This document shows, piece after piece, positions 36,073 through 44,273 of a stretch of 64,000 nucleotides of DNA (within the stretch, counting starts at the first letter, position 1; each line of letters opens with the position of its first letter). Under the pieces are notes generated by a model. It did not search any database. It saw nothing but the letters and a program-made list of their open reading frames with translations, and was not told where the DNA came from. The position numbers were made by a program, and so were the translations under genes. Origin of the DNA: an uncultured Lysobacteraceae bacterium (GTDB taxonomy: Bacteria > Pseudomonadota > Gammaproteobacteria > Xanthomonadales > Xanthomonadaceae); contig CALCNV010000146.1 in NCBI GenBank assembly GCA_937897645.1, positions 1-64,000 on the forward strand, in the 5' to 3' direction.

Positions 36073-36644
36073 GCTTCACCTCCCAGACGTCGGCGCAGCA
36101 ACTGCCGCGCGCGATGCAATTGTGCTTTTGAACTGCCGATCGCCATGCCAAGTTCGTTGGCGATCTCTTCATGCTTCCAGCCTTCCACGTCGTGCAGTAC
36201 CAGTACGGCGCGTGCGCGTGGCGGCAGCGTTGACACCGCCCGCTCCAGGTCCATCGAAAGCGCCGTGCCGTTGCCTGCGGAATCCGCGACTCCGAAGTCA
36301 TCCAGTGCATCTTCATCATCGAAACGCGGGCCGCTGCGACGACTGCGCAATTCCATCAACGCCGTGGTGACGGCGAGGCGATGCAGCCAGGTGGAAAACG
36401 CACTTTCGAAACGGAACTTGGGCAAGGCCTGCCAGGCACGCACGAAGGCTTCCTGGGTCAGGTCCTCGGCGCGAACGCCATGCCCGCCCACCAGTCGCAC
36501 GATGACGCCGTGCACCCGCCCGGCATGCCGGCGGTACAGGGAAGCGAATGCAACGCTGTCGCCTGCGGCTGCCGAACGTGCCCATGCGGCATCGGTCTCT
36601 GCGGCCACCTCGGCGGTGGTCGTGTCGGTCATTGGTTCGCTCAT
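36069..36644 (-). CDS. ECF-family RNA polymerase sigma factor
   Basis: A 191-residue sigma factor. Region 2: VAFASLYRRHAGRVHGVIVRL, RAEDLTQEAFVRAWQALPKFRFESAFSTWLHRLAVTTALMELRSR (the -10 contact region). Region 4: LSMDLERAVSTLPPRARAVLVLHDVEGWKHEEIANELGMAIGSSKAQLHRARQLLRRRL (the -35 helix-turn-helix). The start at 36644 is chosen among several Met codons; no clear ribosome site helps. It is the first gene of sigma/anti-sigma/DUF4097. The operon may be self-regulated. Confidence 0.9.
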   Translation of the reverse strand: MSEPMTDTTTAEVAAETDAAWARSAAAGDSVAFASLYRRHAGRVHGVIVRLVGGHGVRAEDLTQEAFVRAWQALPKFRFESAFSTWLHRLAVTTALMELRSRRSGPRFDDEDALDDFGVADSAGNGTALSMDLERAVSTLPPRARAVLVLHDVEGWKHEEIANELGMAIGSSKAQLHRARQLLRRRLGGEA

Positions 36645-36750
36645 GGCGGCGGTCAGCATAGTCACTGGGATGCCCGAAGCGGCCGCAGGGTTTACACCTG
36701 CGGCAAAATGCTCACGTAAATCTGGATCACCGCGGATCGGGCAGTGGCAC

Positions 36751-37353
36751 TCAGCCCGGAATCAGGGTGCTGATGACGTGCTCGACGTAGGCCTCGAATT
36801 CATCGTGCTGCAGGCGCGGCTGGTGCTGGAGCTGCAGGGTCAGCTGCAGGAAGCCCAGGTAGGCCGAATAAGCCAGGCGCGCGCGGTGCTGCGCGTCGGT
36901 TCGACCCAGGCCCGCCTGGCGGAACGAAGCCACCAGGTAATCCAGCCGGCGCTGCGAGACACGATTGATCACCGGCTGCACGGCGGGATGGTCCAGCGCC
37001 TTCAACAGTTCGCTGTAGATGATGTGGGGTTTGACTTCATGCGCCACCAGCAGGAACAACTGGCGCAGGCGATCGCGCGGATCTGGCACGGCTTCAAGGC
37101 TGCCGAACACGCTTTCCTGCTCGATGGCTTCCCAGCGCTCCAGCGCCGCCTGTAGCAAGGCATCGCGGGATGGGAAATGCCAATAGAAGCTGCCCTTGGT
37201 CACGCCAAGACGGCGCGCCAGGGGTTCCACGGCAACCGCGGCAACGCCTTGTTCGGCGACCAGATCCAAGGCCGCTTGCGCCCAGTCGTCCGCACTCAGG
37301 CGCGCCGTGCGTGTTGCAGAGGGAGTACTGGCCGGGCTTGGAAGAGTCGTCAT
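36751..37353 (-). CDS. TetR/AcrR-family repressor of the fadE-type operon
   Basis: A 200-residue protein. The N-terminal HTH is standard: DDWAQAALDLVAEQGVAAVAVEPLARRLGVTKGSFYWHFPSRDALLQAALERWE (about residues 22-75). The C-terminal ligand domain is helical (LRQLFLLVAHEVKPHIIYSELLKALDHP). The ATG at 37353 is preferred to the GTG at 37359. It is divergent from an alpha/beta hydrolase-fadE operon and, as is usual for this arrangement, probably represses it and itself; the CCATAC-N6-GTATGG palindrome at 37509-37526 is a candidate site. Ligand unknown, perhaps an acyl-CoA. Confidence 0.9.
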   Translation of the reverse strand: MTTLPSPASTPSATRTARLSADDWAQAALDLVAEQGVAAVAVEPLARRLGVTKGSFYWHFPSRDALLQAALERWEAIEQESVFGSLEAVPDPRDRLRQLFLLVAHEVKPHIIYSELLKALDHPAVQPVINRVSQRRLDYLVASFRQAGLGRTDAQHRARLAYSAYLGFLQLTLQLQHQPRLQHDEFEAYVEHVISTLIPG

Positions 37354-37485
37354 GTTCACATTTAACCATACGCCGAGGTTTGTTGCGGTACGTTTCGCCG
37401 CATCGCAGCAATTTTTATTGGAATCAGCAGCTTGCGCAGGCCCATTACTGGCAGACCAATACAGATGTGATCACGTCCAAACCGA

Positions 37486-37515
37486 TTGACACCTCTAATT
37501 TGTGACACCCATACT
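37486..37515 (+). promoter_or_regulatory. Promoter of the hydrolase-fadE operon
   Basis: A perfect -35 TTGACA (37486-37491) is followed after 18 bases by CATACT (37510-37515). Transcription would start near 37522, directly at the ATG at 37523, giving a leaderless or nearly leaderless mRNA. The -10 overlaps the left half of the palindrome at 37509-37526. Confidence 0.65.
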
Positions 37516-37526
37516 AGACCGTATGG
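37509..37526. promoter_or_regulatory. Candidate TetR operator CCATAC-N6-GTATGG
   Basis: A perfect 6-base inverted repeat with a 6-base spacer covers the predicted -10, the transcription start and the ATG of the hydrolase gene. A third CCATAC occurs at 37365-37370 next to the regulator's start. Binding would block RNA polymerase. Confidence 0.6.
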
Positions 37527-38503
37527 TATCTCCAACTACAACCCCCGCACAGTCATCCCAACTGCCTCCCCAGACGAGGACGTTGACCGGTGCTGGCGGC
37601 CTGCAACTGGCGGCCACTGCCTTCCCCACTTCGACGGCATTGCAGGCGGACAGCACGCTGTTGTTCGCACATGGCTTCGGGCAAACCCGTGGCGCATGGC
37701 TGCGCACCGGCCTGGCGCTTGCGGCCGAGGGCTACGCAGGACTTTCCTACGATGCGCGCGGCCATGGTGAGTCGGCCCGCAATGCTGGCGACACGGCTTA
37801 CACCGGGGAAGAATTCGCCGACGACCTGATCATCGTCGCCGGTGAACACCTGCAACCCCCGGTGCTGATCGGCGCATCGATGGGCGGCCTGTTCGGCCTG
37901 CTGGCCGAAGCGCGCTGGCCGGGCCTGTTCCGGGCGATGGTGCTGGTGGACATCACCCCGCGTTGGGAAGAAGCCGGCATGCAGCGCATCCTCGCCTTCA
38001 TGACCGCGTTCCCCGACGGTTTCGATTCGCTGGAACACGCCAGCGACATCATTGCCGCCTACCTCCCGCATCGCCGCAACCGCAAGACACCTGACGAGCT
38101 GCGCGAACTGTTGCGCGAAGGCGACGACGGTCGCTGGCGCTGGCACTGGGATGCGCGACTGATCGACGACCTGGTGCGCGACAGCGCACGACACCAGGAC
38201 AGCATCGCCGACGCCGCGCGCGCGATCCGTTGCCCCGTGCTGCTGATCAGCGGCGGCCGCAGCGACCTGGTGTCGTCGCGTACCGTCGAGGAATTCCAGG
38301 CACTGGTTCCACATGCCACGCATTCACACTTGCCGCACGCCACGCACATGCTGGCTGGCGACGACAACGACGCGTTTACCAGCGCCGTGCTGGAATACTT
38401 GGCCGCGTTGCCTGCGGCCGCTGCAACATCTGAACTGGCAACCCCGCTTTCCGCACCAGGCGAATCCGCCGTCACCACGTCCGTATCCGGAGCAAGTCCA
38501 TGA
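37523..38503 (+). CDS. Alpha/beta hydrolase
   Basis: A 326-residue hydrolase (start ATG at 37523; a GTG at 37502 would overlap the promoter). Motifs: LLFAHGFGQTRGAW (oxyanion His-Gly), GLSYDARGHGES, the nucleophile elbow LIGASMGGLFGLLAE with Ser, the acid region LISGGRSDLV and the late His in LPHATHMLAGDDND. The substrate is unknown, but its operon with fadE (4-base ATGA overlap) suggests an esterase or thioesterase in fatty-acid use. A Thr/Ala/Ser-rich tail follows the last helix. Confidence 0.88.
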   Translation: MVSPTTTPAQSSQLPPQTRTLTGAGGLQLAATAFPTSTALQADSTLLFAHGFGQTRGAWLRTGLALAAEGYAGLSYDARGHGESARNAGDTAYTGEEFADDLIIVAGEHLQPPVLIGASMGGLFGLLAEARWPGLFRAMVLVDITPRWEEAGMQRILAFMTAFPDGFDSLEHASDIIAAYLPHRRNRKTPDELRELLREGDDGRWRWHWDARLIDDLVRDSARHQDSIADAARAIRCPVLLISGGRSDLVSSRTVEEFQALVPHATHSHLPHATHMLAGDDNDAFTSAVLEYLAALPAAAATSELATPLSAPGESAVTTSVSGASP

Positions 38504-40980
38504 GCATCGTCGCCCCCTTCCTCGCCTTCCTGCTGGTCGGAGCCTTCGCCGCCTACCACCGCCTGCGCCTGGCGTACTGGGCAGCGATCACTGCCACCTT
38601 GCTGGTCGCATGCTGGCTGCTGGGCGCCAATCACACCGCGGTGATCATCGCCGCCGTCTGCGTCGCGCTGATCGCGGTGCCTTTGCTGATCCCGGCAATT
38701 CGCAAGCCGCTCATCACCACGCCGCTGATGAAGTTCTTCCGCAAGGTGTTGCCGCCACTCTCGCAGACCGAGCGTATTGCGCTGGAGACGGGATCGGTCG
38801 GTTTCGAAGGTGAACTGTTCACCGGCGACCCGGACTGGAACAAGCTGCTGAACTATCCGAAGCCGCAGTTGAGTGCGGAAGAGCAGGCGTTCCTCGACGG
38901 CCCCGTGGAAGAACTCTGCCGCATGACCAATGACTGGGAAATCACCCACGTCCACGCCGACCTGCCGCCCGAGCTGTGGGCTTTCATCAAGAAGAACAAG
39001 TTCTTCGGCATGATCATCCCGAAGGAATACGGTGGCCTGGGTTTCTCGGCGCTGGCACATCACAAGGTCATCCAGAAACTGGCGTCCGTCTCCAGCGTCG
39101 TCAGCTCCACGGTCGGCGTACCGAACTCGCTTGGCCCGGGTGAGTTGTTGAATCACTACGGCACCCAGGAACAGAAGGACTACTACCTGCCGCGTCTGGC
39201 AGCGGGCGAAGAAGTTCCTTGCTTCGGCCTGACTGGTCCGTTCGCCGGCTCGGATGCCACCTCTATTCCCGACTACGGGATCGTCTGCAAAGGCGAATGG
39301 AACGGCGCGAACGTACTCGGCCTCAAGCTGACCTTCGACAAGCGCTACATCACGCTGGCGCCCGTGGCCACGCTGATCGGTTTGGCGTTCCGCATGTATG
39401 ACCCGGACGGTTTGCTGGGCGACACGCGCGACATCGGCATCACCCTGGCGCTGCTGCCACGCGAAACACCCGGCGTGGATATCGGTCGCCGCCATTTCCC
39501 GCTGAACTCACCGTTCCAGAACGGCCCGATCCACGGCAAGGAAGTCTTCATCCCCCTCAGCCAGTTGATCGGTGGCGTGGACAAGGCAGGCCTGGGCTGG
39601 AACATGCTCAACGAATGCCTGGCGGTCGGCCGTTCCATCACCCTGCCCTCCACCGGCAGCGGCGGCGCCAAGGCCGGCGCGCTGGTCACCGGTGCGTATG
39701 CGCGCATCCGCAAGCAGTTCGGCCTGTCGATCGGCCGCTTCGAAGGCGTGGAAGAAGCACTGGCACGCATCGGCGGCAAGGCCTATGCGATCAGTGCGCT
39801 GTCGCAGGCGACGGCGGCCGCGGTCGATCGCGGCGACGTACCGTCGGTGCCGTCGGCCATCGCCAAATACCACTGCACGGAGATGGGTCGCGAAGTCGCC
39901 AAGGACGTGATGGATGTCGTCGGTGGCAAGGGCATCATCCTGGGGCCGCGTAACTTCGCCGGCCGCGCCTGGCAGGCGTCGCCAATCGCGATCACCGTCG
40001 AAGGGGCCAACATCATGACGCGCAGCCTGCTGATCTTCGGCCAGGGCGCGATCCTCTGCCATCCGTGGGTGATGAAAGAGATGAAGGCCGCCGGCAACCC
40101 GGACTTCAACGCCGGCCTGGAAGAATTCGACCGCAACCTCTTCGGCCACATCGGTTTTGCGATTTCCAACGCCGTGCGCTCGTTCTGGTTCGGCCTGACC
40201 GGCGCGAAAATCGGCTCCGCGCCGGGCGATGACTACACGCGCCGCTATTTCCGCAAGCTGGATCGTTATTCCGCCAACCTCGCGTTGATGGCCGATGTAT
40301 CCATGCTCTTGCTGGGCGGCAAGTTGAAGTTCAAGGAGTCGTTGTCTGGACGCCTGGGCGACGTGCTGAGCCACATCTACCTCACCAGCGCCATGTTGAA
40401 GCGCTACCACGACGAAGGTGCGCCGGTCGCCGACCAGCCGCTGCTGGCCTGGGCGTTCCATGACAGCGTGCACAAGATAGAACTCGCGTTGTCGGGTGCG
40501 CTGCGCAACTTCCCGATCCGCCCGGTGGTGTGGCTGTTGTGGGCCCTGATCTTCCCGTGGGGCCGACGCGCCGAAGCGCCCAGCGACCGCCTGGGCCACC
40601 GCGTCGCTGCGCTGCTGATGACACCGAACGAAGCGCGTGATCGTCTGGGCGAAGGCGTGTTCCTGACCCCGTGCGAGAACAACCCGGGCGGTCGCATCAA
40701 CAGTTACTTGGCGAAAGCCATCCTGGCCGAGCCGGTGGAACGCAAGTTCATCAAGGCGCTGAAGAACAGCGACATCGAAGCGCTGGATTTCGCATCGCAG
40801 CTGGACGAGGGCGTGCGCGAAGGCTGGATCACCGCGGACGAGCGCAAGCAACTGGAAGAGCTGCGCGACATCACCCTGGAGACGATCACCGTGGACGACT
40901 TCGACACGCACGAGTTGCGTTCGGCGGGGTATTACGACCTGCATCGCGCCGAGGGCAGGCAGTCGCGCGAAGCGGCTTGA
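38500..40980 (+). CDS. fadE: FadE-type acyl-CoA dehydrogenase
   Basis: An 826-residue acyl-CoA dehydrogenase that starts fatty-acid beta-oxidation (acyl-CoA to trans-2-enoyl-CoA) with FAD. Two to three hydrophobic N-terminal segments (residues 1-65) anchor it to the membrane, as in E. coli FadE. The catalytic core has LPPELWAFIKKNKFFGMIIPKEYGGLGFS, CFGLTGPFAGSDA, GRSITLPSTGSGGAK and VVGGKGIILGPRNFAGRAWQASPIAITVEGANIMTR with the base Glu of that last motif. The extra C-terminal region is typical of the long FadE type. It overlaps the hydrolase gene by 4 bases. Confidence 0.95.
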   Translation: MSIVAPFLAFLLVGAFAAYHRLRLAYWAAITATLLVACWLLGANHTAVIIAAVCVALIAVPLLIPAIRKPLITTPLMKFFRKVLPPLSQTERIALETGSVGFEGELFTGDPDWNKLLNYPKPQLSAEEQAFLDGPVEELCRMTNDWEITHVHADLPPELWAFIKKNKFFGMIIPKEYGGLGFSALAHHKVIQKLASVSSVVSSTVGVPNSLGPGELLNHYGTQEQKDYYLPRLAAGEEVPCFGLTGPFAGSDATSIPDYGIVCKGEWNGANVLGLKLTFDKRYITLAPVATLIGLAFRMYDPDGLLGDTRDIGITLALLPRETPGVDIGRRHFPLNSPFQNGPIHGKEVFIPLSQLIGGVDKAGLGWNMLNECLAVGRSITLPSTGSGGAKAGALVTGAYARIRKQFGLSIGRFEGVEEALARIGGKAYAISALSQATAAAVDRGDVPSVPSAIAKYHCTEMGREVAKDVMDVVGGKGIILGPRNFAGRAWQASPIAITVEGANIMTRSLLIFGQGAILCHPWVMKEMKAAGNPDFNAGLEEFDRNLFGHIGFAISNAVRSFWFGLTGAKIGSAPGDDYTRRYFRKLDRYSANLALMADVSMLLLGGKLKFKESLSGRLGDVLSHIYLTSAMLKRYHDEGAPVADQPLLAWAFHDSVHKIELALSGALRNFPIRPVVWLLWALIFPWGRRAEAPSDRLGHRVAALLMTPNEARDRLGEGVFLTPCENNPGGRINSYLAKAILAEPVERKFIKALKNSDIEALDFASQLDEGVREGWITADERKQLEELRDITLETITVDDFDTHELRSAGYYDLHRAEGRQSREAA

Positions 40981-40989
40981 TGCTTCACG

Positions 40990-41150
40990 CCCCTACCCTT
41001 GCGTAGCAGGGGGAGAGCCTGCCCCGTGCTTGATACGGGGCTGGGAGGGGGTGCTTTTTGCGCTGACTTTCCGACGGTCAAATCTCAAGCACCATCAAGA
41101 TCAAGAGCAACCCCTCCCCAACCCTCCCCTGCTGCGCAAGGGAGGGGGCC
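40990..41150. repeat. Inverted pair of the CCCTCCCTTGC-type dispersed repeat
   Basis: The left copy CCCTTGCGTAGCAGGGGGAG (about 40996-41015) and the right copy CTCCCCTGCTGCGCAAGGGAGG (about 41127-41148) are imperfect reverse complements. The intervening part contains GGGGCTGGGAGGGGGTGC and AACCCCTCCCCAACC, which extend the pairing. A third copy is at 49549-49608. It lies between fadE and the DUF4442 gene, and each copy is palindromic itself. Confidence 0.75.
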
Positions 41151-41164
41151 AAGGCTGAGAACAC

Positions 41165-41647
41165 ATGAGCGCTTCCATACTGCAGCTCTACAACACGATC
41201 ACCCGCAAGCCTTTCGGCCACTGGCTGTTCTCGCGCATGGTCTGCTTCAAGGCACCCTACTTCGGCAGCATCAAGCCGCGCATGGTCGTGCTGGAACCCA
41301 ACCGCGCCGAGGCCACCCTCGCCCATCGCCGCAGCGTGACCAACCACCTGGGCACGGTGCACGCCATCGCGCTATGTAACCTGGCGGAATTCACCGGCGG
41401 GCTGATGACGGATGCCAGCATCCCCGCGTCCATGCGCTGGATTCCCAAGGGCATGAGCGTCGAATACCTGAAGAAAGCCGTCGGCACCCAGCGTGGCGTG
41501 GCGACGCCGGAATTCCCGCCGCGCGAAGCGAATGAAGGCTACGAACTGCCCGTCAACGTGGTGGTCACCGACCCGCAAGGCGATGCGGTATTCAAGGCGC
41601 GTATCTCGATGTGGGTGTCGCCCAAACCCGTGCGTCCACCGGCGTAG
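41165..41647 (+). CDS. DUF4442 hotdog-fold protein (thioesterase-like)
   Basis: A 160-residue protein with the hotdog fold pattern: MRWIPKGMSVEYLKKAVGTQRGV and VVTDPQGDAVFKARISMWVSPKP, and a long helix AIALCNLAEFTGGLMTDAS. DUF4442 proteins resemble acyl-CoA thioesterases. Together with fadE and an alpha/beta hydrolase upstream, it may act on acyl-CoA, though no activity is proven. It lies 184 bases after fadE, across the repeat, so co-transcription is uncertain. Confidence 0.86.
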   Translation: MSASILQLYNTITRKPFGHWLFSRMVCFKAPYFGSIKPRMVVLEPNRAEATLAHRRSVTNHLGTVHAIALCNLAEFTGGLMTDASIPASMRWIPKGMSVEYLKKAVGTQRGVATPEFPPREANEGYELPVNVVVTDPQGDAVFKARISMWVSPKPVRPPA

Positions 41648-41683
41648 CCAGGCCGTACCCAACGCTCAAGGAGATGCACGCGA

Positions 41684-42046
41684 ATGAATGCCTACCTGCT
41701 GGCCGCGGCAATCGTCGCGATCGTCGTCGGTGCCATCCATTCGGTGCTCGGAGAAGTGTTGATATTCCGTCACCTGCGCAAAGGCGCGCTGGTGCCGACG
41801 GCCAGCGCGCCACCGCTGCGCGAACGCGATGTCAGGATCCTGTGGGCGTCCTGGCATATCGCCACCGTCTTCGGCTGGGCATTCGCCGTCTTGCTGCTGC
41901 AGTTGGCGACCGTCGAGCAGGCGGCGATCGGCGCTTTCATCGGCAGCTCGCTACTGGTTTTGCTGGGAACCCGGGGCAGGCATCCGGGCTGGATCGGATT
42001 GCTGGCCGTGGCGGCCCTGGTCTGCTTGGCGATCAACGCTTCCTGA
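41684..42046 (+). CDS. Small four-pass membrane protein (120 aa)
   Basis: A hydrophobic protein with about four membrane segments: AAAIVAIVVGAIHSVLGEVLIF, ILWASWHIATVFGWAFAVLLLQL, AAIGAFIGSSLLVLLG and WIGLLAVAALVCLAI. His-containing AIHSVLGE and WASWHIATVFGW are conserved-looking features but no family name is certain. It follows the DUF4442 gene by 36 bases with a weak ribosome site (AAGGAG, 41669-41674). Function unknown. Confidence 0.7.
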   Translation: MNAYLLAAAIVAIVVGAIHSVLGEVLIFRHLRKGALVPTASAPPLRERDVRILWASWHIATVFGWAFAVLLLQLATVEQAAIGAFIGSSLLVLLGTRGRHPGWIGLLAVAALVCLAINAS

Positions 42047-42128
42047 CAAACCCTCCCAAGCGGTTGCGGCAGCGTGCGGGAGCGGCGCGCATCTCGATGT
42101 CGGTGTCATCGAAGCCCGCGGGGCCTGC

Positions 42129-42196
42129 GTAGGAGCGACGTGAGTCGCGATGGACACACCGCAATGCCGGGCAATCGCGACTCACGTCGCTCCTAC
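42129..42196. repeat. SMAG-like palindromic repeat, perfect 22-bp arms
   Basis: The arms 42129-42150 (GTAGGAGCGACGTGAGTCGCGA) and 42175-42196 are perfect reverse complements with a 24-base loop. It carries the GTAG end found at the other copies in this window and lies between convergent genes. Confidence 0.9.
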
Positions 42197-42203
42197 AACA
42201 CCC

Positions 42204-42575
42204 CTACGCCGCCCCTACGCCATGTTGCATCGCCCAGATCGCGAGGATGGCGGCAATGGCAGGAACGCCCTGCACAAAGAAGATGCGCTTGTTGACGCTA
42301 TATGCACCGTAGAGCGCGGCCACCAGCACGCAATGCAGGAAGAACATCACCACCTGCCATTGCCCCAGGTACAGGTAATAGAAAAGTCCCGCGGCGAGGA
42401 AGCCGTTGTAGAGGCCCTGGTTGGCCGCGAGCACGCGCGTGGTTTCGGCCTTCTCCGGCGTATTGCGGAAGGTCTTCAGTCCCAGCGGCTTGGTCCACAG
42501 GAACATTTCCAGGACCAGGAAATAGACGTGCAACAGCGCGACCAGGATGACCAGCACGTAGGCAAGCATCAGCAT
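42204..42575 (-). CDS. DUF1304 family membrane protein
   Basis: A 123-residue membrane protein with four hydrophobic segments. The family features are LVALLHVYFLVLEMFLWTKP and FRNTPEKAETTRVLAANQGLYNGFLAAGL, then FFLHCVLVAALYG. The start at 42575 has GGGGA at about -9 and is preferred to an earlier ATG at 42608. Function unknown. It is on the same strand as the following DUF1761 gene and ends close to a GTAG palindrome. Confidence 0.9.
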   Translation of the reverse strand: MLMLAYVLVILVALLHVYFLVLEMFLWTKPLGLKTFRNTPEKAETTRVLAANQGLYNGFLAAGLFYYLYLGQWQVVMFFLHCVLVAALYGAYSVNKRIFFVQGVPAIAAILAIWAMQHGVGAA

Positions 42576-42666
42576 GTGATTCCCCAGGGGATTACCAATG
42601 ACCAGCATAAGCCAAGGCCGCGGTCAGTGGCACATGGACGACCTCAGCTCGTGTGCGTCGACATGC

Positions 42667-43047
42667 TCAATGCCATAGCCCCAGCACGAGTCCGAACAAC
42701 AGGAACTGCAAGGCGTGGTAACCGCCGTCGATCAACCAGAGCTTGAACGTGCGCTGGGCGAACTGGTAGTTGATGCCGAAACTGGCGGCAACGAAACCGA
42801 TGCCCGCGATCGCACCGGCTTTCAATGCGTCCGCCAGCATCGGCGCAGGGCCCAGCCAAACGGCGAAACACACCGCCGCCAGCAGTGAGAACAGGAAACT
42901 CACCCCAAATACCTTGGCCGGATGCCCCTGCTGCATCTGCCCGCCGTTTTCCCGTACCCATGCGCCGCCGAACAGCACGGGCGAATACCAGAGCCCGCCC
43001 AACATGAAACTGGAGACGGCAGCCAGCAACACGGCCCAGATATTCAT
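42667..43047 (-). CDS. DUF1761 family membrane protein
   Basis: A 126-residue protein with four membrane segments, starting MNIWAVLLAAVSSFMLGGLWYSPVLFGGAWVRE, the family's typical opening, and continuing with YQFAQRTFKLWLIDGGYHALQFLLFGLVLGLW. A GGAGGTGACGC ribosome site precedes the ATG. DUF1761 proteins have no known role. It lies 23 bases downstream of the Tat-lipoprotein gene's stop, on the same strand. Confidence 0.9.
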   Translation of the reverse strand: MNIWAVLLAAVSSFMLGGLWYSPVLFGGAWVRENGGQMQQGHPAKVFGVSFLFSLLAAVCFAVWLGPAPMLADALKAGAIAGIGFVAASFGINYQFAQRTFKLWLIDGGYHALQFLLFGLVLGLWH

Positions 43048-43070
43048 GCGTCACCTCCGTTACGGAATGA

Positions 43071-44273
43071 TCAACTGCGTGCGTGCCATGCCTTCAACAC
43101 CGCGGCTTCGCGTGTCGCGGTCAAACCTGCCTTGGGCTTGGCGCGACGATCTTCAGGCAAACCCAGCCACCACTGCAAGGTGTCGTCGACAGTCTCCTGC
43201 AACGGCCGGCGCTTCAATCCTGCCGCCTGCGCCTTCGCCGTGCTGCGGCGACCGAAGCCAGCGTATTCGCCGATCGGGGCTATCCAAGCCGGCATGTCCT
43301 GCCACGCACTGATGTTGTGCGCCTCCAGAAAATCAGCCGGCACCCAGGTGACTGTGGAGCTGGCCTCCGGTGGCTGCGGGCACGGCGCGCGGATGCACTG
43401 GATGTCGTTGGCGTTGGTGCCCGCGACCTGGCAGGCCGCCAGCAGTGCACCCATGTCGAGCGTGCCGGGTGGCGCATCGGCATTGAAAGTGCCGACCGTC
43501 CTGGTTTCGATGGCGTGCAGCAGGAAGGCCGCAAGGTCACGCACATCAATAAATTGGGTGGGGTCGCTTGATGTGCCGGGCGCAAGGATCTCGCCTCCGC
43601 GCGCCGCACGTGCCGGCCAATAGGTGAAGCGATCAGTGTGATCGCCAGGCCCCACGATCAGCCCCGGGCGGATCACGGTGGTGCGGCCCGGCAATTCCTT
43701 TTGCGCGGCCTGTTCCGACAGTGCCTTCAAGGCACCGTAGTTCTCGCCGGTGATTTCCGTCGCAGATCCCGGATCGGGGATCGTCACCACCGCTGCGGTT
43801 TCGTCCGCGCCCGGCGTGCTGTTGTCGGCATAGACCGAAATCGAGGAAATGATGACGTACTGGCCTACGCGTTTGGACAGCAGGCCTGCCGAGCGCGTGA
43901 CGTCCGCGGGGAAATAGGCGGAGGTGTCCAGCACGGCATCCCATCGACGACTACCTTCCAGTGCGGACAGGTCACTCTTGCGATCGCCCTGCAGTTGCTC
44001 GATGTCCTTGAATTCCTCGCCGCTGAAGCGCGTGGGATTGCTCTTGCCGCGATTGAACAGGGTCAACTGGTGACCCTTGGCGCGCGCGGCTTCGACGAAA
44101 TGCGGGCCCAGGAAACCGGTGCCGCCCAGCACCAGTATCTGCAACGGCTTTCCAGGTTCATGCGAAGAGGCGTCGCGGGCTACCGAACGTGCACAACCCG
44201 GCAGTGCCAGCCAGGACGCAGCGGCTATCGACGAAACAAGGAACTCACGACGCGTGTTGACTGGCTTGTGCAT
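43071..44273 (-). CDS. Tat-exported lipoprotein with NAD(P)-binding Rossmann (epimerase-like) domain
   Basis: A 400-residue protein. The N-terminus has NTRREFLVSS, a twin-arginine signal, and a lipobox LALPGCAR, so it appears to be a folded, lipidated protein exported by Tat. The rest is an extended short-chain dehydrogenase/epimerase: ILVLGGTGFLGPHFVEAA (the GxxGxxG motif), SAYFPADVTR, SSISVYAD and NYGALKALSEQ (a YxxxK-like catalytic region), then IRPGLIVGPGDHTDR. An exported Rossmann enzyme is unusual. The start at 44273 has a GGAG ribosome site. It overlaps the upstream carrier gene by 29 bases. Confidence 0.85.
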   Translation of the reverse strand: MHKPVNTRREFLVSSIAAASWLALPGCARSVARDASSHEPGKPLQILVLGGTGFLGPHFVEAARAKGHQLTLFNRGKSNPTRFSGEEFKDIEQLQGDRKSDLSALEGSRRWDAVLDTSAYFPADVTRSAGLLSKRVGQYVIISSISVYADNSTPGADETAAVVTIPDPGSATEITGENYGALKALSEQAAQKELPGRTTVIRPGLIVGPGDHTDRFTYWPARAARGGEILAPGTSSDPTQFIDVRDLAAFLLHAIETRTVGTFNADAPPGTLDMGALLAACQVAGTNANDIQCIRAPCPQPPEASSTVTWVPADFLEAHNISAWQDMPAWIAPIGEYAGFGRRSTAKAQAAGLKRRPLQETVDDTLQWWLGLPEDRRAKPKAGLTATREAAVLKAWHARS

